A stretch of DNA of 64,000 nucleotides from Qipengyuania gaetbuli (GCF_020524765.1 NZ_JAIVLR010000002.1:212501-276500), one strand, 5' to 3'; shown: positions 44,088 to 52,438, counted from the first letter of the stretch. Notes: generated by a model not told the origin, from the sequence alone. A program made the numbers and translations.

Positions 44088-45032
44088 TCAACGAGCGGTT
44101 TCGTCGATCAGTTCCCGCATATCGGCAGGCAATTCGGCGCAGAAATCCAAGGTTTCACCGGTGATAGGATGTCTGAATCCGAGCCTCGCGGCGTGCAGCG
44201 CCTGGCGGCGGAAATCGAGCCGTTCGAGAAGGGTCCGGAGGGCCTTGGGAGTGCGTCCATAGACAGGGTCTCCCAATAGCGCATGACCGATTGACGCACA
44301 GTGAACGCGGACCTGGTGCGTGCGGCCCGTTTCCAGCCTGCATTCGATCAGCGATGCACCTTCGAGCCGCTCCAGCGTCTCGAAATGCGTGACCGCGTGC
44401 TTCCCGCGCGAAGAGGTGTCGGGGAGGATCGTCATCTTCTTGCGATCCTTGTCCGACCGCCCGATGCGGCCCGAAACCGTGCCCGATGGAGGGTTCGGAT
44501 GTCCGGCGCAGACCGCGAGGTAGCGGCGCGTTATCGAATGGTCGGCGAACTGCTTGGCAAGACCCTCGTGCGCTGCATCGGACTTGGCGACAACCAGCAG
44601 CCCGCTCGTGTCCTTGTCGATGCGGTGGACGATGCCGGGACGCTCGACCCCGTTGATGCCCGACAGCTTGCCGCGGCAGTGGTGGAGCAGGGCATTGACC
44701 AGCGTGCCTTCCAGATTGCCGGCAGCCGGGTGCACGACCATTCCGGCGGGTTTGTTGACCACCAGGAGGTCGTCGTCCTCGAACACGATGTCGAGCGGGA
44801 TGTCCTGCGCGGGCGTGTCGAGCGGCTGGGGCGGGGGCAAGGCGATGCGCCAGTTTTCCTCGCCCCTGACCTTGGCGGACGCCGATTTCGCCACGGTCTT
44901 GCCGATCGTCACCGCGCCTTGGGCGATCAGCGTCTTGACCCGTTCGCGCGACAGGCCGCTGGCCTCGGCAAGCACCTTGTCGAGGCGACCGCCCTCTGAC
45001 AGCGTTCCGGAGAGGATTTCTGGCTCGGCCAT
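44088..45032 (-). CDS. rluD: 23S rRNA pseudouridine synthase, RluA/RluD family
   Basis: 314-aa enzyme that isomerises uridine to pseudouridine in rRNA. An N-terminal S4 RNA-binding domain (RLDKVLAEASGLSRERVKTLIAQGAVTI) precedes the catalytic domain. The catalytic Asp is in GIVHRIDKDTSGLLVVAK. The late RHPITGETLDFCAELP segment is typical. The symbol rluD is chosen from size and rpoH synteny; RluC cannot be excluded. The start is ATG 45032 (MAEPEILSG), 16 nt from the divergent JAMM gene; the longer frame upstream is antisense to that gene. No terminator was seen after it, so it may continue toward rpoH. Confidence 0.9.
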   Translation of the reverse strand: MAEPEILSGTLSEGGRLDKVLAEASGLSRERVKTLIAQGAVTIGKTVAKSASAKVRGEENWRIALPPPQPLDTPAQDIPLDIVFEDDDLLVVNKPAGMVVHPAAGNLEGTLVNALLHHCRGKLSGINGVERPGIVHRIDKDTSGLLVVAKSDAAHEGLAKQFADHSITRRYLAVCAGHPNPPSGTVSGRIGRSDKDRKKMTILPDTSSRGKHAVTHFETLERLEGASLIECRLETGRTHQVRVHCASIGHALLGDPVYGRTPKALRTLLERLDFRRQALHAARLGFRHPITGETLDFCAELPADMRELIDETAR

Positions 45033-45048
45033 GCTAGGGCCATGCGCG

Positions 45049-45444
45049 ATGACGCTCGAACTCTCAAGTGACGTGATGCAGCGCCTGCTGGATGAAGCGG
45101 CGAATGCCCACCCGCGCGAATGCTGCGGCGTGTTGCTCGGCGCCGATTCGCGGATCGAGGAAATTGTGCCCGCCGCCAACGTCCATGAGGAACCCGGGCA
45201 CCATTTCGAGATCGATCCGCAGACCCTGATCGATGCCCACCGCGCTGCCCGCGCGGGCGGCCCGCAGGTGCTCGGCTATTACCACTCGCATCCCAACGGC
45301 CGCATCGGTCCGTCGCCCCGCGATGCCGAACTGGCGGCAGGCGACGGGGCGGTCTGGGCGATTATCGCGGCAGGCGGAGTCACCTTCTGGCGCTCGGGGG
45401 ATGGCGGTTTCCATGCGCTTCCCTATGTGATCCGCGAACGCTAG
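45049..45444 (+). CDS. JAMM/Mov34-type metallopeptidase, M67 family
   Basis: 131-aa single-domain protein of the MPN+/JAMM fold, a zinc isopeptidase-like enzyme. The motif is complete: Glu in HPRECCGVLLG, HSHP in GYYHSHPNGRIGPSPRD, and the Ser-Asp of SPRD. Bacterial stand-alone members often process the C-terminus of ubiquitin-like ThiS/MoaD/CysO sulfur carriers, but no such gene or E1-like enzyme is adjacent here. The ATG at 45049 opens a divergent gene pair with rluD. It is 35 nt before chpT on the same strand and may be co-transcribed with it. Confidence 0.85.
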   Translation: MTLELSSDVMQRLLDEAANAHPRECCGVLLGADSRIEEIVPAANVHEEPGHHFEIDPQTLIDAHRAARAGGPQVLGYYHSHPNGRIGPSPRDAELAAGDGAVWAIIAAGGVTFWRSGDGGFHALPYVIRER

Positions 45445-45479
45445 AAGGCGCTTAATATATCGTACCCGACGGGATCTTC

Positions 45480-46139
45480 ATGACTGACAGTACTTCCACC
45501 GATCTTGCGGCAATGCTCTGCTCGCGCCTGTGCCACGACATGCTCAGCCCGGTCGGCGCGCTCAGCAACGGGCTTGAACTGCTGGCGATGGAAACCGACC
45601 CCGAAATGCGTGCCAACGTGGTCGCGCTGCTGGAACAGAGCGCGGCGATTTCCACCAACAAGCTCAAGTTCTTCCGTCTCGCCTTCGGTGCGGCTGGCGG
45701 TTTCGGCGACCGCGTCGACGTGGCTGAACCGCGCGCGCTGATCGAGGCGCTGGTCGCGGACAAGAACAAGATCGAGATAAACTGGGCCATCGAGACCGCG
45801 AACCTCGGCAAGCCGGCGGTCAAGGTGCTCCTCAACTTCGCCCAGATCGCGATCGACGCGCTGGTGCGCGGCGGCACGCTGGATGTCGGCGCCGAAATCC
45901 GCGAAGGCAATTGCGAGATCGTGGTTCGCGCCAGCGGCCCCAAGATCGCGTTCGACGACACCATCGGCAAGGCGCTCGACGGCAGCCTGCCGGCCCACGA
46001 ACTCTCCAGCCGCACTGCGGCGGCCCACATGATTGCCCTGCTGGCAGAGCAGACCGGCGGCGGTCTGCAATACGCCCGCACCGACGATACGCTGGTGATG
46101 GGCGCGGTCATGCCCGAAGGCGAAGGGCTCATCGGTTGA
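45480..46139 (+). CDS. chpT: Histidine phosphotransferase ChpT
   Basis: 219-aa phosphotransfer protein that relays phosphate from the CckA kinase to CtrA (and CpdR) in the alphaproteobacterial cell-cycle circuit. It resembles a degenerate histidine kinase dimer. The phospho-accepting His19 is in LCSRLCHDMLSPVGALSNGLELL. The C-terminal ATPase-like domain has lost ATP-binding motifs, as in known ChpT. Predicted length and start fit the family. It is followed by an overlapping amidase gene (4 nt). No TTAA-N7-TTAA CtrA site was found upstream. Confidence 0.93.
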   Translation: MTDSTSTDLAAMLCSRLCHDMLSPVGALSNGLELLAMETDPEMRANVVALLEQSAAISTNKLKFFRLAFGAAGGFGDRVDVAEPRALIEALVADKNKIEINWAIETANLGKPAVKVLLNFAQIAIDALVRGGTLDVGAEIREGNCEIVVRASGPKIAFDDTIGKALDGSLPAHELSSRTAAAHMIALLAEQTGGGLQYARTDDTLVMGAVMPEGEGLIG

Positions 46140-46855
46140 GCGCGGAGGGGAGCCGGGACGAACTCGTCCACCGCGAGGCGCTGTCACCCAATTTCGACGA
46201 GCGCGCGCTCCCCATCACCATGGTGGTCATCCATTATACCGAAATGCTCGGCGCGGAGGCCGCGCTGGAGCGTATGTGCGATCCCGAAACCAAGGTTTCC
46301 GCGCACTACCTCATCAGCGAGGAAGGCGAGGTCATCCGCCTCGTGCCCGAGGAAAAGCGCGCCTGGCATGCGGGCCTGTCCTACTGGCGCGGGCACAAAG
46401 ACGTGAATTCGGCCAGCATCGGGATCGAGCTCGATCATCCCGGCCATCTCAACGGCTATCGCGACTTCTCCGAAGCGCAGTTCGAGGCTCTGGTGCCGCT
46501 GCTGGCGCGCATGGTGAAGCAATACGATATTCCGCGCGCCAACGTGGTCGGCCATTCCGACGTGGCACCGGCGCGCAAGATCGATCCGGGCGAACTGTTT
46601 CCGTGGGAACGGCTGGCGGAATACGGCCTGTGCCTTTCCACCCCGAAGATCGAACTGGGCGACCCGTTCGACAACGACGGGGCGTTCTATCTCGCGCTGG
46701 AGCGCTACGGCTACGACATCACCAACGGGCACAAGGCCGTGGAAGCGTTCCAGCGCCGCTGGCGCCCGCGCAAGATCGATGGCGAGATCGACGGCGAAAT
46801 CCGTGCGATCCTGTTCCAGCTCCTGCTCGACCGGGACCGCGGCGCGCATCGGTAG
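46136..46855 (+). CDS. N-acetylmuramoyl-L-alanine amidase (AmiD-like, Amidase_2)
   Basis: 239-aa peptidoglycan amidase that cleaves the bond between MurNAc and L-alanine. The zinc site residues appear in VVIHYTEM (His), the second His in VVGHSDVAPARKIDPG and its Asp. An N-terminal segment without signal peptide and a C-terminal PG_binding-like helical region (YGYDITNGHKAVEAFQRRW) are present. The start is the TTG at 46136 inside TTGA, overlapping the chpT stop by 4 nt, since any later Met is inside the catalytic domain. Being cytoplasmic by sequence, it more resembles recycling-type AmpD/AmiD proteins. Translational coupling to chpT is notable. Confidence 0.85.
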   Translation: MSAEGSRDELVHREALSPNFDERALPITMVVIHYTEMLGAEAALERMCDPETKVSAHYLISEEGEVIRLVPEEKRAWHAGLSYWRGHKDVNSASIGIELDHPGHLNGYRDFSEAQFEALVPLLARMVKQYDIPRANVVGHSDVAPARKIDPGELFPWERLAEYGLCLSTPKIELGDPFDNDGAFYLALERYGYDITNGHKAVEAFQRRWRPRKIDGEIDGEIRAILFQLLLDRDRGAHR

Positions 46856-46934
46856 CTTGCTGTTTCATCCGGCCGCGATGGCAGGGGTGTAGAAAACCCG
46901 TGCATGCGGCTGGCGGCCAAAGCGGTTAGGAGGG

Positions 46935-48434
46935 ATGCTTCCCGACCAGCACGATGAAGGCCGCCGCTTGAACAAGACCAACCACGCATGGGCACTCGAT
47001 GTCGCGATATTCCTCATCGCGACCGCGGGAACCTATGTTGCCCAATGGGCCGACCGCCCGATTACTGCCGTGCTGGTATATCTGAGCGGCGTTATCCTGA
47101 TCGCAGTGCATTCGGGCCTCTTTGCTGCGCTGGGTTCGGCGATTGCCGCGTCGCTGGTCTACAATTTCTTCCTCAGCGAGCCGGTGTTCGAATTCGGGGT
47201 CACCACGGCGGACGAGGCCGTGCCGCTGATCGCTTTCAACGTCACCGCGCTCATCACCGGCCTGCTGGTCGGCAGGCTGCGCGACTCCGTCGACCGCGCG
47301 TCCCAGGCGCAGTTCAAGACCGCCTTCCTGCTGACCGTGAGCGACCGTCTCCAGCGCGCGCTCAAGGTGGAGGAAGTAGAGGCCGTCATGCGCGACCTCC
47401 TGCCGCGTCAGGGGGTAAGGTCGGTGAAGATATTCCTGTCCCAGGGCGACCTGTTCCTGCGTCCGAGTACGGGCGAAATCGTGACCTACCCGATAGGGCA
47501 GGAGCCGATGACGCCCGCTTCTGCCGGCACGCTGGATCCAATCGTGCTCGAATTGACCGGCGCACGGGGTGTGATCGGGATTGCCCAGTTCCACCTTGCC
47601 GAGGCGGGCAGTGACCGTCCGGGCATCCCCGACCTCAATTCGATTTCCGCACTCATTGCGCTGGCGATCGAGCGCTGCGTCCTGCTCGACGAAGTAGCCG
47701 AGGCGAGAGCGCAGGCGCGTAGCGAGGCGCTGAAGGATTCGCTGCTGTCTTCGGTTTCGCACGACCTGCGGACGCCCATAACGGTCATCGAGGCGGCAGC
47801 CGGGGCCCTGTCCTCGCCCGCTATCCGCCTGCCCGAGGAAGAGCGCGCAGCACTGCTCGCCTCGATCATAGAGCAGTGCCACCGGCTCGACCGCTATACC
47901 AGCGAACTGCTCGACGTGGGCCGGATCGAGGCCGGCGTCTCGCCCAAGGCGATGCAGGTCGTCGACCTCGGTGAACTGGCCAATCTCGCCTTACGGCAGG
48001 CTCGCACACTGTACCCGGATGTGGTGTTCGAACGCAGGCTGGGCGATGGTCCGGTGGTGATTTCGGCGAACCCGGCCATGGTCGAGCAGGCCATTTTCAA
48101 CGTGCTCGACAATGCCGGCAAATACGGCGCGGGCGCTCCCGTCTCGATCGAGGTCGAAGCAAGTGACGGCGTCGCGCAGCTGTCCGTGACAGACCAGGGA
48201 GACGGTATCGACGGACCCGATCTCAAGCGGGTTTTCGAGCGGTTCTACAAGGGTAGCGCCCGTCGTGCCTCAGAAGGGTCCGGACTTGGCCTGTTCATCG
48301 CCAAGGGCTTCGTCGAAGGCTGCGGAGGCAGCATATCGGTGGAATCCCCGGCCAGCGAGGGCAGGGGGGCGCGGGTTTCGCTGCGGTTTCCCCTGCTCCA
48401 GCGCGACGAACGCAATAACGAGGCGCGGCCATGA
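46935..48434 (+). CDS. Membrane sensor histidine kinase, KdpD C-terminal-like
   Basis: 499-aa kinase. An N-terminal region has four closely spaced membrane helices (DVAIFLIATAGTYVAQW to LIAFNVTALITGLLVG), the DUF4118/KdpD membrane module. A GAF-like region follows. The H-box SSVSHDLRTPITVIEAAAGAL sits near residue 280, with N-box FNVLDNAGKYG, G1 DQGDGID and G2 GSGLGLFIAKGF. The N-terminal KdpD sensor and Usp domains of E. coli KdpD are absent. No kdpFABC is adjacent, so potassium sensing is uncertain. ATG 46935 sits tightly behind AGGAGGG; TTG 46968 is an alternative. It overlaps the response regulator gene by 4 nt. Confidence 0.85.
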   Translation: MLPDQHDEGRRLNKTNHAWALDVAIFLIATAGTYVAQWADRPITAVLVYLSGVILIAVHSGLFAALGSAIAASLVYNFFLSEPVFEFGVTTADEAVPLIAFNVTALITGLLVGRLRDSVDRASQAQFKTAFLLTVSDRLQRALKVEEVEAVMRDLLPRQGVRSVKIFLSQGDLFLRPSTGEIVTYPIGQEPMTPASAGTLDPIVLELTGARGVIGIAQFHLAEAGSDRPGIPDLNSISALIALAIERCVLLDEVAEARAQARSEALKDSLLSSVSHDLRTPITVIEAAAGALSSPAIRLPEEERAALLASIIEQCHRLDRYTSELLDVGRIEAGVSPKAMQVVDLGELANLALRQARTLYPDVVFERRLGDGPVVISANPAMVEQAIFNVLDNAGKYGAGAPVSIEVEASDGVAQLSVTDQGDGIDGPDLKRVFERFYKGSARRASEGSGLGLFIAKGFVEGCGGSISVESPASEGRGARVSLRFPLLQRDERNNEARP

Positions 48435-49123
48435 AGATACTCATCGTCGATGACGAACCCTCCATCATCCGCACACTGAGGCCGGTCCTGTCCGCTCTCG
48501 GGCATGACGTGCTCGAGGCGGTGGATGCGAAAACCGCACTGGCCGCCGTAGGCGTCTCTGAGCTCGATCTCGTCCTGCTCGACCTGGGCCTACCCGATGC
48601 GGACGGGTCGGACCTTATCTCGACCTTCAAGAAGAAGGCCGAGGCGTCGGTGATCGTCGTTTCGGCCCGTCACATGGAAACGGACAAGGTCCGCGCTCTC
48701 GACCAAGGCGCGGACGACTACATCGACAAGCCGTTCGGCATGGAAGAGCTGCTTGCGCGGATTCGCGTGGTCGAACGGCGGCGCAACGAGGCGCGGGGCA
48801 AGGAACCCAAGGTCCTGCAATCGGACCTGTTGCGGGTCGATCTGAAAACGCGCGAGGTCGTCCTCATGGGCGAGCCGATCCATTTTTCGCCCAAGGAATT
48901 CGCCATTTTCGAAACCCTGGCGCGCAACGCGGGGCAGGTCGTGACGCAGCGGCGCCTGATGATCGCGGGTTGGGATGATCCGGTCGTCGATGGACAGTAC
49001 CTGCGCAGCTATATCGCCATGCTCAGAGACAAGCTGGAGGTCGATCCGTCGGACCCGGAGCTTATCGTTACGGAGAGCGGGGTAGGCTATCGATTGACGG
49101 AGCCTCTCGTCCAGGTCGACTGA
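48431..49123 (+). CDS. OmpR/PhoB-family response regulator, KdpE-like
   Basis: 230-aa regulator. The receiver domain has the acidic pair DDE at residues 7-9, the phospho-acceptor Asp in DLVLLDLGLPDADG, and the Lys in DDYIDKPFG. The C-terminal winged-helix domain includes HFSPKEFAIFETLARNAGQVV and LEVDPSDPELIVTESGVGYRL. It is translationally coupled (ATGA) to the upstream kinase, its partner. It is KdpE-like by sequence, but target genes are unknown. Confidence 0.92.
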   Translation: MKILIVDDEPSIIRTLRPVLSALGHDVLEAVDAKTALAAVGVSELDLVLLDLGLPDADGSDLISTFKKKAEASVIVVSARHMETDKVRALDQGADDYIDKPFGMEELLARIRVVERRRNEARGKEPKVLQSDLLRVDLKTREVVLMGEPIHFSPKEFAIFETLARNAGQVVTQRRLMIAGWDDPVVDGQYLRSYIAMLRDKLEVDPSDPELIVTESGVGYRLTEPLVQVD

Positions 49124-49389
49124 GCTTGCCCTCGCGTCCCGAGGCCGACTGGCTCGCCTTGGAAAAAGGCGTAGCCGGCGGTTGTGATCGAAGGTGTGAG
49201 GGGACTTCCGCCGGCTACGTGCGCCGAGATCGCTTGGGCGCTGAGTCGGCTTAGCCCAGATCCTGCAATCCCGTTCCCACGGCTTTTTAACGCAGGCATA
49301 AAAACGGCGTACGAACGGTTCTTTGCCAACCGCGCTATCCATCAGTCGAACGGCCCGGCAGCGGGCTTCCTGATGGAGCGAATAATCCG
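49124..49389. other. Intergenic region with long inverted repeat before pal
   Basis: 266 nt without a convincing gene. The main structure is an 11-bp perfect inverted repeat (49171-49181 with 49208-49218, loop 26 nt). Read on the minus strand it is followed, after GCC, by TTTTT, a terminator-like shape, although no minus-strand gene ends here. The pal promoter is presumably in the right part, where AT-rich stretches (TTTTTAACG, CATAAAAACG) lie at about 49285-49315. Confidence 0.55.
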
Positions 49390-49902
49390 ATGTCTCCCAA
49401 TCTTACTTCCGTCCTCGTCCTCACGCTTGCGCTTGGCCTGTCGGCCTGCGGCAAGAAGAAGGTCGAGGATCTTCCGCCCGCTCCCGGTGCGGCGGTTTCG
49501 GCCCCCACCGCTTCTGGCAACTCGATGATACCGGGCAGCCAGGCCGACTTCCTCAGCCAGATGGCGGGCCAGGACGTGATCTTCTTCGATACCGATCGCT
49601 TCAATATCGACGATATCGATGCTGCCGCCCTTCGGTCGCAAGCGGCATGGCTCTCGAAATATCCGGGCAAACCTGCCCGTATCGAGGGCCATGCCGACGA
49701 ACGCGGTACGCGCGAATACAACCTCGCGCTGGGCGAGCGGCGTGCAAATGCCGCTCGCAACTACCTTATCTCCCTCGGGATCGACGAGCGGCGACTGACT
49801 GCCGTCAGCTACGGCAAGGAACGCCCCGTGGAACTGGGTAGCAATGAAGCCGCATGGGCCAAGAACAGGCGCGCCGTCACCATCACGATCGACGCGCAGT
49901 AA
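49390..49902 (+). CDS. pal: Peptidoglycan-associated lipoprotein (Pal)
   Basis: 170-aa outer-membrane lipoprotein of the Tol-Pal system, which anchors the outer membrane to the cell wall and helps constriction. Lipobox LSAC (Cys20), a Pro/Ala-rich linker, then an OmpA-like peptidoglycan-binding domain (DVIFFDTDRFNID, IEGHADERGTREYNLALGERRANAARNYL, RRAVTITI). The GHADERGTREYN string is diagnostic for Pal. tolQRAB genes are not in the window upstream, where the KdpDE-like pair sits instead. The start is ATG 49390 within a weak SD. Confidence 0.95.
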   Translation: MSPNLTSVLVLTLALGLSACGKKKVEDLPPAPGAAVSAPTASGNSMIPGSQADFLSQMAGQDVIFFDTDRFNIDDIDAAALRSQAAWLSKYPGKPARIEGHADERGTREYNLALGERRANAARNYLISLGIDERRLTAVSYGKERPVELGSNEAAWAKNRRAVTITIDAQ

Positions 49903-49939
49903 ACGGGGGTGATCCAAGGGGGGCAGGGAGAATGACGCG

Positions 49940-50077
49940 ATGAAACTGGTGTCCTTGCAACTCGGCTCCGAACAGGACGAATTCTACGACCGGCAGGATG
50001 CTTTCGTGCGCAAGTATTCGTTGTTGCTCGGAGCGGTCTTCCTTGCCAGCATCGCGGCCGGTCTCTTCGTCGGCTGA
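49940..50077 (+). CDS. Small single-helix membrane protein (45 aa), unknown function
   Basis: 45-codon reading frame in the gap between pal and rnpB, preceded by GGGAG nine bases upstream. The first half is polar and acidic (QLGSEQDEFYDRQDAFVRK); the second half is one hydrophobic helix (LLLGAVFLASIAAGLFVG). A cytoplasmic head plus a single membrane segment is a plausible real protein shape, and third-position GC is high as in the neighbours. No family was recognised. It may be co-transcribed with pal (37 nt after its stop). Confidence 0.6.
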   Translation: MKLVSLQLGSEQDEFYDRQDAFVRKYSLLLGAVFLASIAAGLFVG

Positions 50078-50122
50078 GCTTCGCGCTTGGATAAATCGGC
50101 GGGGCGCATTATCTGCACCCTT

Positions 50123-50526
50123 GCCAGGGGGCCGGGCAGCCGCGGATGCTTGCATCCGAGGAAAGTCCGGGCTCCACGAAACGAGGGTGGCGGGTAACGC
50201 CCGCCGGGGGCGACCCCAGGGAAAGTGCCGCAGAAAGCAAACCGCCGATGGCCCGCTTGCGGGATCAGGCAAGGATGAAAGGGTGCGGTAAGAGCGCACC
50301 GGGGCGCTGGCAACAGGGCTCGCACGGTAAACCCCACCCGGAGCAAGGCCGAATAGGGGCGGCACGTTCCCGCAAGGGAGCAGATGCGTTTCGCATCGAC
50401 CGCCCGGGTTGGCTGCTTGAGCCATGGGGCAACCCATGGCCCAGACGAATGGCTGCCGCCACAGATACGGTCCGGTCTTCCGGATACCGTCTGCGGAGAC
50501 AGAACCCGGCTTACAGGCCCCCTGGC
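50123..50526 (+). ncRNA. rnpB: RNase P RNA (bacterial type A)
   Basis: Catalytic RNA that matures the 5' ends of tRNAs. The ends form P1, a perfect 11-bp pairing of GCCAGGGGGCC (50123-50133) with GGCCCCCTGGC (50516-50526). The universal core GAGGAAAGTCCGGGCTCC begins at 50158, and the partner AGAACCCGGCTTA lies just before P1. About 404 nt is the expected size. The ends could extend a few bases. The 3' end is only 16 nt from the stop of the minus-strand phosphoesterase gene. Confidence 0.96.
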
Positions 50527-50541
50527 ATCACTATCGGGAAA

Positions 50542-51342
50542 TCAGTCCTGCTTGCGGACGGCGATGCTGCCGTCTTCGGCCTCGAACGCCTGGATCCGGC
50601 GTCGGCTGTCGCCTTCAAGCACCAGCGCGGTAAGTACCCCGGTGCGGAAGGCGCCGGTGTCGATCCCGACGCGGTCGCCCGTGTCCTCGACTTCCTCGAA
50701 GATCGTATGCCCGTGGACGACGACGTGGCTGAAAGGCTCGGCGTGATCGAGGAAACGCTCACGGATCCACAGGAGGTCCTTGCGCTTCTGTTCCTCGACC
50801 GGGCGCTTGGGATTGATGCCGGCATGGACGAGGACATAGTCGCCGACCACGATCATGTCCTCGAAGGCCGCGAGGAAATCGCGGTGCTTCTGCGGAACGA
50901 TCTTGTGCATTGCCTTCTGCACCTCGGCAATCTGCATGCGATTGTATTCCTTGCGCTTGAGCCCGTAGCTCAGCACCGTCTCGCGGCCACCGTGGCGCAG
51001 GAAATGGCGGAGCACTTCCTTGTCCTCGAAGCTTTCGAGGAACATTTCCTCGTGATTGCCGGCCAGATAGCGAACCTTGCGCGTCTTGCCCCAGCTGCGC
51101 GCCAGCTTGATGACACCTGCACTGTCCGGCCCGCGGTCGACGAGGTCGCCGAGGAATACCACGGTGGAATTTGCCGGGGCACAGGCCGCATCGTCCGCCT
51201 CGATCGCCTCCTGCAGGGCCTGAAGCAGGTCGAGCCGGCCATGGATATCGCCGATAACGTACCAGCGCTCACCCTGCGGGACGTGCGCGATGCGGCCCAC
51301 CTTTTCTGGCTTGCGGAAAATCTGGCGAAGAGCGTTGAGCAT
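50542..51342 (-). CDS. Metallophosphoesterase (Ser/Thr phosphatase / ApaH-like)
   Basis: 266-aa cytoplasmic two-metal phosphoesterase. The signature motifs are complete: GDIHGR (residues 31-36), GDLVDRGPDS, AGNHEEMF, VLVHAGI and VVHGHTI. Such proteins are annotated as serine/threonine protein phosphatases or diadenosine tetraphosphatases, and sequence alone does not decide. It faces rnpB, sharing the 16 nt between their 3' ends. The start is ATG 51342. Nothing suggests a partner kinase nearby. Confidence 0.88.
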   Translation of the reverse strand: MLNALRQIFRKPEKVGRIAHVPQGERWYVIGDIHGRLDLLQALQEAIEADDAACAPANSTVVFLGDLVDRGPDSAGVIKLARSWGKTRKVRYLAGNHEEMFLESFEDKEVLRHFLRHGGRETVLSYGLKRKEYNRMQIAEVQKAMHKIVPQKHRDFLAAFEDMIVVGDYVLVHAGINPKRPVEEQKRKDLLWIRERFLDHAEPFSHVVVHGHTIFEEVEDTGDRVGIDTGAFRTGVLTALVLEGDSRRRIQAFEAEDGSIAVRKQD

Positions 51343-51605
51343 GGTTCGAAGCGGTTACCTGTTGCGGGCGCATTTAGGGGTTAGCCGTCATGGCAGCAAG
51401 CGATGAGCGAGGGGTGAATGCGTTCGCAGTTGCACAATAGACACGCTTCACGCTGCGATAGCGAAAAGATGAAGCAGCTATCTTGCGCAGATGAAGAGGA
51501 TATTGCACCTTTATTTCGATTTCGCCCGAGGAGCTCTTTCAAGAATCGGGACCCGGCGAAAACGCAGGTGGGACGAAGCACCAATCCGAACCCAAGGAGT
51601 TCGAA
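51343..51605. other. Intergenic region upstream of the Gcw_chp gene
   Basis: 263 nt between two divergent starts, with no supported gene. It must hold the promoters for the phosphoesterase and the Gcw_chp gene. An SD-like AAGGAG lies seven bases before the 51606 start. No clear repeats or known regulatory motif were seen. Confidence 0.5.
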
Positions 51606-52355
51606 ATGCTCACGTCCTTTCGCGGCCGTCTGGCCGTATCCCTCGCCGCCCTTGCATGCGGCATCTCCTCCCCGGCGCTTGCGCAGGACGAAGAAGAATC
51701 CGGCCCGATCACCGTATCGGCCAATGCTGCCCTGACCACCGACTACCGTTTCCGCGGCGTATCGCTTTCGGGCGGTGACCCGGCGATCCAGGGCGGCGTC
51801 GACGTCGCGCACGAAAGCGGCTTCTACGTCGGCGTATGGGCATCCTCCATCGATGGCGGAGATGTCTACGGCGAGATGGAATTCGACATTTACGGCGGCT
51901 GGTCGGGCCAGTTGACCGACGCGGTCAGTCTCGATGTCGGCCTGCTCTATTACGCCTATCCGACCGAGGAACTGGGCCTCGATACCGATTATTGGGAGCC
52001 TTACGCCTCCGTCGGCTTCAACCTCGGCCCGGCAGAGGCGACCGTTGGCGTTGCCTACGCCTTCGAACAGGATTCGCTCGGCGGCGACGACAACCTCTAT
52101 GTCTACACCGATCTCAGTGCCGGCCTGCCGGGCACGCCGGTCACGGTGACCGGACACCTCGGCTATACCGATGGCGCACTGGCTCCGCCGCTGCTTGCCG
52201 GCGATGCAGACGACAGCGGCATGGACTGGTCGATCGGCGCGAGCGTGACGGCCGGTATTCTCGAAGTGGGCGTGTCCTACGTCGGCGTCGAGGGCCCCTC
52301 GATCGATGGCTTCACCGACGATGCGCTGGTCGGGACGATCACAGCCAGCTTCTGA
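51606..52355 (+). CDS. Gcw_chp/TorF-family putative outer-membrane porin
   Basis: 249-aa exported protein of the Gcw_chp (TIGR02001-type) family, predicted to form a small outer-membrane beta barrel. The signal ends near ALA-QDE. The family opening SANAALTTDYRFRGVSLSGGDPAIQGGVDV and the repeated beta-strand pattern (GFYVGVWASSIDGGDVYGEMEFDIYGGW) are characteristic. The C-terminus ends VGTITASF with terminal Phe, as barrels do. Sphingomonads commonly carry several copies. Its substrate is unknown. A terminator follows. Confidence 0.88.
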   Translation: MLTSFRGRLAVSLAALACGISSPALAQDEEESGPITVSANAALTTDYRFRGVSLSGGDPAIQGGVDVAHESGFYVGVWASSIDGGDVYGEMEFDIYGGWSGQLTDAVSLDVGLLYYAYPTEELGLDTDYWEPYASVGFNLGPAEATVGVAYAFEQDSLGGDDNLYVYTDLSAGLPGTPVTVTGHLGYTDGALAPPLLAGDADDSGMDWSIGASVTAGILEVGVSYVGVEGPSIDGFTDDALVGTITASF

Positions 52356-52375
52356 TTTCGCACGAGGTCAACCGG

Positions 52376-52407
52376 AGGGGGCTCGTCCTTGTGACGGGCC
52401 CCCTTTC
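52376..52407 (+). terminator. Rho-independent terminator of the Gcw_chp gene
   Basis: Stem AGGGGGC (52376-52382) with GCCCCCT (52398-52404), an internal mismatch, then CGTC with GACG and a short loop, followed by TTTCGCTT. About 20 nt past the stop. Confidence 0.8.
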
Positions 52408-52438
52408 GCTTGGAGGCCAAGATGCCTAGTTGCGGTTC

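Noticed and set aside
45445-45479. CtrA binding site (TTAA-N7-TTAA) before chpT.
   Set aside because: Only a single TTAA half is present.
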